Part shown: positions 61,045 through 64,000 of the stretch, piece after piece
How the letters are laid out: every line of letters begins with the position of its first letter
How positions within the stretch are numbered: the first letter of the stretch is position 1
Assembly (NCBI GenBank): GCA_039805725.1
Contig: JBDLTT010000051.1
Location: 9,329-73,328 of the forward strand
DNA length: 64,000 nucleotides
Reading direction: 5' to 3'
From: Fluviibacter sp039805725
GTDB lineage: Bacteria > Pseudomonadota > Gammaproteobacteria > Burkholderiales > Rhodocyclaceae
Notes under the pieces: generated by a model
The model's input: the letters and a program-made list of their open reading frames with translations, nothing else
The model's database searches: none
What the model was told of the DNA's origin: nothing
Made by a program: the position numbers and the translations under genes

Positions 61045-61806
61045 ATGCCCCTCGACTGGACCGGACAACTCATCCTGCTGCTCACCGCCGTGGTCGCCAA
61101 TTTCTTCTCGGCGATTTCGGGTGGCGGCGTAGGGCTCATTCAGTTTCCTATCCTGATTTTTCTGGGACTCAGCTTCGCCACGGCCCTGGCCACCCACAAA
61201 GTAGCCAGTGTTTTTCTGGGGGTCGGTGCCATCCTGCGTCACCTCAAGGAAAGCCATCTGGAGCGCCGCGCCTGCGCCATTATTCTGGCGTCCGGCATCC
61301 CCGGCGTGATTCTCGGCGCCGCACTCATCCTCAAAGCCCCGGAAAAACCGGCGCTCATCACCCTGGGCCTCCTGACCACCGGTCTTGGCCTTTATTCCAT
61401 TTTCAAACCCAGCCTCGGCGTCGCACACACCCCCAGAAACTGGCACGGCCAGGGCCTGCGCACCGGCATCCTTGGGTTGTTCATGGTCGGTTTTCTCAAC
61501 GGTTCGATCACCTCGGGCAGCGGCCTCTTCCTCACCATCTGGCTCATCCGCCATTTCGGTATGGACTACAAACGCGCCGTTGCCTACACCCTGGTGCTCT
61601 GCGGCTTTACCTGGAACGGTACCGGGGCCTTGGTCATGGGGCTGGCTGGTGATATTGCCTGGGATTGGCTTCCGGCTCTGATTGTGGGCTCTGTGGTCGG
61701 CAGCTATCTGGGCACCCACCTGGCGCTCCAACAAGGCAATAAACTGGTCAAGCGGGCGTTTGAAACCACGACCATCCTCATTGGACTGAAACTCATCTTT
61801 CTCTGA
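61045..61806 (+). CDS. TSUP (TauE/SafE) family permease
   Basis: A 253-residue permease with about eight TM helices, in two repeats that begin with the family motif: ANFFSAISGGGVGLIQFPIL and VGFLNGSITSGSGLFLTIWL. The family exports sulfite, sulfoacetate or related organosulfur anions; the substrate here is unknown. A perfect TATAAT lies at 61011-61016, without an obvious -35. Confidence 0.9.
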   Translation: MPLDWTGQLILLLTAVVANFFSAISGGGVGLIQFPILIFLGLSFATALATHKVASVFLGVGAILRHLKESHLERRACAIILASGIPGVILGAALILKAPEKPALITLGLLTTGLGLYSIFKPSLGVAHTPRNWHGQGLRTGILGLFMVGFLNGSITSGSGLFLTIWLIRHFGMDYKRAVAYTLVLCGFTWNGTGALVMGLAGDIAWDWLPALIVGSVVGSYLGTHLALQQGNKLVKRAFETTTILIGLKLIFL

Positions 61807-61859
61807 CCGAGCGCGCCTATAATCGAGACTTCTGCATCAGTTTCTGCCGGGAGCTTTCC

Positions 61860-62243
61860 ATGAATCTGGAAAAAGTCGTTTTTGGGTTTTTTATCGTTTT
61901 AGCGGCAACGCTGAACTTCGGTTTCTTTGTCGGTGACATCGACCGGCCAGAATTGCATCATATCTACGAACTCTTTGCCGCCATTGTCGTGAACCTGATT
62001 GCGACCGTGCTGAAATTTGGTGACCGCACACAGATCGGGGCCATTCACCTCGCCACCAGCCTGGTGGCGGATCTCCAGCTCATTGCCGCGGCCCTCACCT
62101 GGGGCGTTGCCGTGCACGTTACCGCTGTCGGCATGACTCCGGAAATCACCGCCAGCGTGGTATCCCTCTCGGGTGGCGCGCTCTTTGCCAACGTGGTTTC
62201 GGTCACGCTCCTCATTGCCGAAACCGTGATGATGCGTCGCTGA
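61860..62243 (+). CDS. DUF6394-like small membrane protein
   Basis: A 127-residue protein with four hydrophobic helices: VVFGFFIVLAATLNFGFFVG, YELFAAIVVNLIATVL, ADLQLIAAALTWGVAV and SLSGGALFANVVSVTLL. The segment ELFAAIVVNLIATVLKFGDR and an acidic N-terminal loop (GDIDRPELHH) recall DUF6394, whose role is unknown. It has a good ribosome-binding site (GGGAG) and a TATAAT at 61818-61823. The K+ channel gene follows 32 bp later, so it may be a subunit or regulator of that channel. Confidence 0.7.
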   Translation: MNLEKVVFGFFIVLAATLNFGFFVGDIDRPELHHIYELFAAIVVNLIATVLKFGDRTQIGAIHLATSLVADLQLIAAALTWGVAVHVTAVGMTPEITASVVSLSGGALFANVVSVTLLIAETVMMRR

Positions 62244-62275
62244 ACACCGCGCTTCATTTTTCCAGCAAGTCACGA

Positions 62276-63973
62276 ATGAACGACAGCATCCTGTTTCTGG
62301 TGCTGCGCCGCATGCGGGCGCCGCTGATCGTCATGATTCTGGTCTACGCGATCTCGGTGCTCGGGCTCGTACTCATCCCCGGTGTCAACGCCGAAGGCAG
62401 TCCGACACCGCCCATGTCGTTCTTTGACGCTTTCTATTTCATCAGTTATACCGCCAGCACCATCGGCTTTGGCGAAATTCCCAACGCTTTCTCCTACGCC
62501 CAACGGTTCTGGGTGACCGTCTGCATCTATCTCACGGTCATCGGCTGGTCCTATGCCATCCTCAGCATCCTCGGACTGCTCAAAGACGAAGGCCTGCAAC
62601 GCGCCCTGGCCACTAACCGGTTCGCAAGAAAAGTGCGCCGCATGAGCGAACCCTTCTGCATCATCTGTGGTGCCGGCGAAACCGGTAACATTATCTGTCG
62701 CACACTGGACCAGGTGCAGATGCGCTTTGTGGTCATCGATGACCGCGCTGCCCCACTTCAGGAGCTGGAACTCGGCGATTACCACGCCGATGTGCCTGCG
62801 CTTCTTGCCGAAGCACAATACCCCCGCACACTCCAGCTAGCCGGTCTGCAATTGCCCAACTGCAAAGCAGTCCTCGCCGTCACCAATAGTGACGAGGTAA
62901 ATCTGGCGATCGCCATGAACGTTCGCCTGCTTAATCCGGGCATCCCCATCATCGCCCGCGCAGAAAAAGCGGCTACCGGCGCCAACATGGCCTCGTTCGG
63001 TACCAACTTCATTGTCGATCCTTATGCCCTTTATGCCAGGCGGCTGGCGATCGCGCTGCGTAATCCCCCCGGGTATCAACTCATCGAGTGGCTCACCCGG
63101 GTACCCGGCACGCCTTTGCCTGAGCTCCCCACCCCGCCCAAGGGACATTGGATTGTCTGTGGTTACGGGCACTTTGGTCGAACCATCGTGCGCGAACTTG
63201 ACGCCCTCGGCATGCACGATCATGTGACGATCATTGATCCACGGCCCACCACGCCGGATGATCATCAGGCCATTCTGAGTACGGGCACCGAATCATCACC
63301 CCTGATCGATGCCGGCATCGCCAACGCCGTGGGTCTGGTCGCCGGCTCTGACAACGACATCAACAACCTGTCGATTGCCATCACCGCCCGACAACTCAAT
63401 CCCAAACTTTTTATCGTCATGCGCCAGAACAGCGCCTCCAATTCAGTGTTGTTCGAACGCTTTGATGCCGACCTCACCATGGTCACCAACCGTACCATCG
63501 CCCTTGCCTGCCTGAGCTACCTCACCACCCCGATGCTTGGCCGATTCATTCGCGAAATCGAACAGCGCCCGGCCGATTGGTCGGCCAGCGTTCTGGAGCG
63601 CTTAAAGCCCGTGTGCAAAGACAAGGTTCCCATCGTTTGGCGGCTACAGATCAACCGCGTCAAGAGTCCGGCGCTCACCGATGCGCTCGTCACCGCAAAA
63701 CTACCGCTCACGCTCAGCGTCCTGCTCACCTCAAACCGTCATCGCGACGAACAGCTGCCGATCGTGCCGTTACTGGTGGAACGCACGGGCCACTTAATTA
63801 CCATGCCGCCCACCGACTTCATGCTGGTCAATGGTGACCGGATTCTTTTTGCCGGCACGCGTGAAGCCTGGGATGAACAAAAGAACACCGCCCAGAACGC
63901 CAATACCTTGCAGTACGTCATTTCTGGCCAGACGATTACGGGCAGCATCCTGGGTAAGCTGCTGGGCAAATGA
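62276..63973 (+). CDS. Two-TM potassium channel with two RCK (TrkA-N) domains
   Basis: A 565-residue channel subunit. TM1 (about 15-33), the pore loop FDAFYFISYTASTIGFGEIP and TM2 (about 78-101) come first. The filter is T-I-G-F-G-E (62-67), a variant of TVGYGD. Two Rossmann RCK domains follow, with CIICGAGETGNI near residue 130 and WIVCGYGHFGRT near 290, then a TrkA-C-like domain. Two RCK domains in one chain are as in GsuK-type channels. Ligand (NAD(H), Ca2+ or a nucleotide) is not clear. The stop overlaps the next start (ATGA). Confidence 0.9.
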   Translation: MNDSILFLVLRRMRAPLIVMILVYAISVLGLVLIPGVNAEGSPTPPMSFFDAFYFISYTASTIGFGEIPNAFSYAQRFWVTVCIYLTVIGWSYAILSILGLLKDEGLQRALATNRFARKVRRMSEPFCIICGAGETGNIICRTLDQVQMRFVVIDDRAAPLQELELGDYHADVPALLAEAQYPRTLQLAGLQLPNCKAVLAVTNSDEVNLAIAMNVRLLNPGIPIIARAEKAATGANMASFGTNFIVDPYALYARRLAIALRNPPGYQLIEWLTRVPGTPLPELPTPPKGHWIVCGYGHFGRTIVRELDALGMHDHVTIIDPRPTTPDDHQAILSTGTESSPLIDAGIANAVGLVAGSDNDINNLSIAITARQLNPKLFIVMRQNSASNSVLFERFDADLTMVTNRTIALACLSYLTTPMLGRFIREIEQRPADWSASVLERLKPVCKDKVPIVWRLQINRVKSPALTDALVTAKLPLTLSVLLTSNRHRDEQLPIVPLLVERTGHLITMPPTDFMLVNGDRILFAGTREAWDEQKNTAQNANTLQYVISGQTITGSILGKLLGK

Positions 63974-64000
63974 TCAAACCTAAACTCGCCCTCTACCTGA
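63970..64000 (+). CDS. Start of a downstream gene, cut by the window end
   Basis: An ATG overlapping the stop of the RCK channel gene (ATGA) opens a frame starting MIKPKLALYL. Only ten codons are visible, too few to name a family; the overlap suggests a functional partner of the channel operon. Confidence 0.45.
   Translation, partial: MIKPKLALYL

Overview
This 64 kb window is a piece of the chromosome of a gammaproteobacterium with moderately high GC. It is almost all core genes, tightly packed, and I see no insertion sequence, prophage, plasmid gene or CRISPR array. The lineage call rests on gene order: rpoE-rseA-rseC-mucD followed by lepA-lepB-rnc-era-recO-pdxJ-acpS-nagZ; uvrC-pgsA-tRNA-Gly; rluC divergent from rne; yceD-rpmF-plsX-fabH-fabD-fabG-acpP-fabF; uvrB beside an aromatic aminotransferase; and EF-P paired with EarP. 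A free-living, possibly chemolithotrophic relative of the purple-sulfur/Halothiobacillus-type lineages would fit, but I cannot assign genus or species from the sequence alone.

Layout. 1-1.7 kb: 5' part of EF-P (Arg32 type), its rhamnosyltransferase EarP and a DUF1289 protein. 1.8-8.1 kb: a MaoC-like protein, then a heavy-metal-type RND efflux operon (outer-membrane factor, adaptor, pump) read leftward from a region with a PmrA-like direct repeat. 8.2-10.4 kb: tRNA-Asn, then umuD-umuC. 10.5-19.7 kb: a second RND operon of MdtABC type with two different pump subunits and a lipoprotein outer-membrane factor. 19.6-21.4 kb: dsbB, rluA, a small lipoprotein, tRNA-Gly. 21.4-34 kb: one long leftward run, rpoE-rseA(mini)-rseC-mucD-lepA-lepB-rnc-era-recO-pdxJ-acpS-nagZ-uvrC-pgsA, linking envelope stress, translation, secretion, RNA processing, cofactor synthesis and repair. 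34-35.7 kb: nadB. 35.7-42.5 kb: fatty-acid synthesis operon with ygfX at its end. 42.6-48.8 kb: maf, an RsmI-like methyltransferase, a HAD phosphatase, rluC, and rne with a leader of about 415 nt. 48.9-53.8 kb: a low-molecular-weight phosphatase, an unknown lipoprotein, uvrB, an aromatic aminotransferase. 53.8-58.7 kb: mltG-tmk-holB-tatD-ankyrin-PLD nuclease. 58.7-64 kb: ygfZ, an L,D-transpeptidase-fold protein, tadA, and a group of membrane genes (a channel-like 2TM protein, a TSUP permease, a DUF6394 protein and a K+ channel with two RCK domains).

Most worth a second look: (1) the anti-sigma factor in the rpoE operon is only 79 residues, the cytoplasmic RseA domain alone with no membrane span, no periplasmic domain and no rseB, so regulated proteolysis of the usual kind cannot operate; (2) both RND adaptors carry an unusual basic cytoplasmic tail of about 70 residues before the membrane anchor, and one pump has a basic insertion on the same side of the membrane; (3) a 2TM channel-like protein whose selectivity filter reads SGMG instead of TVGYG, close to a DUF6394/RCK channel gene pair; (4) a CTTAAG-N5-CTTAAG repeat that fits the PmrA/BasR box in front of the metal-efflux operon.
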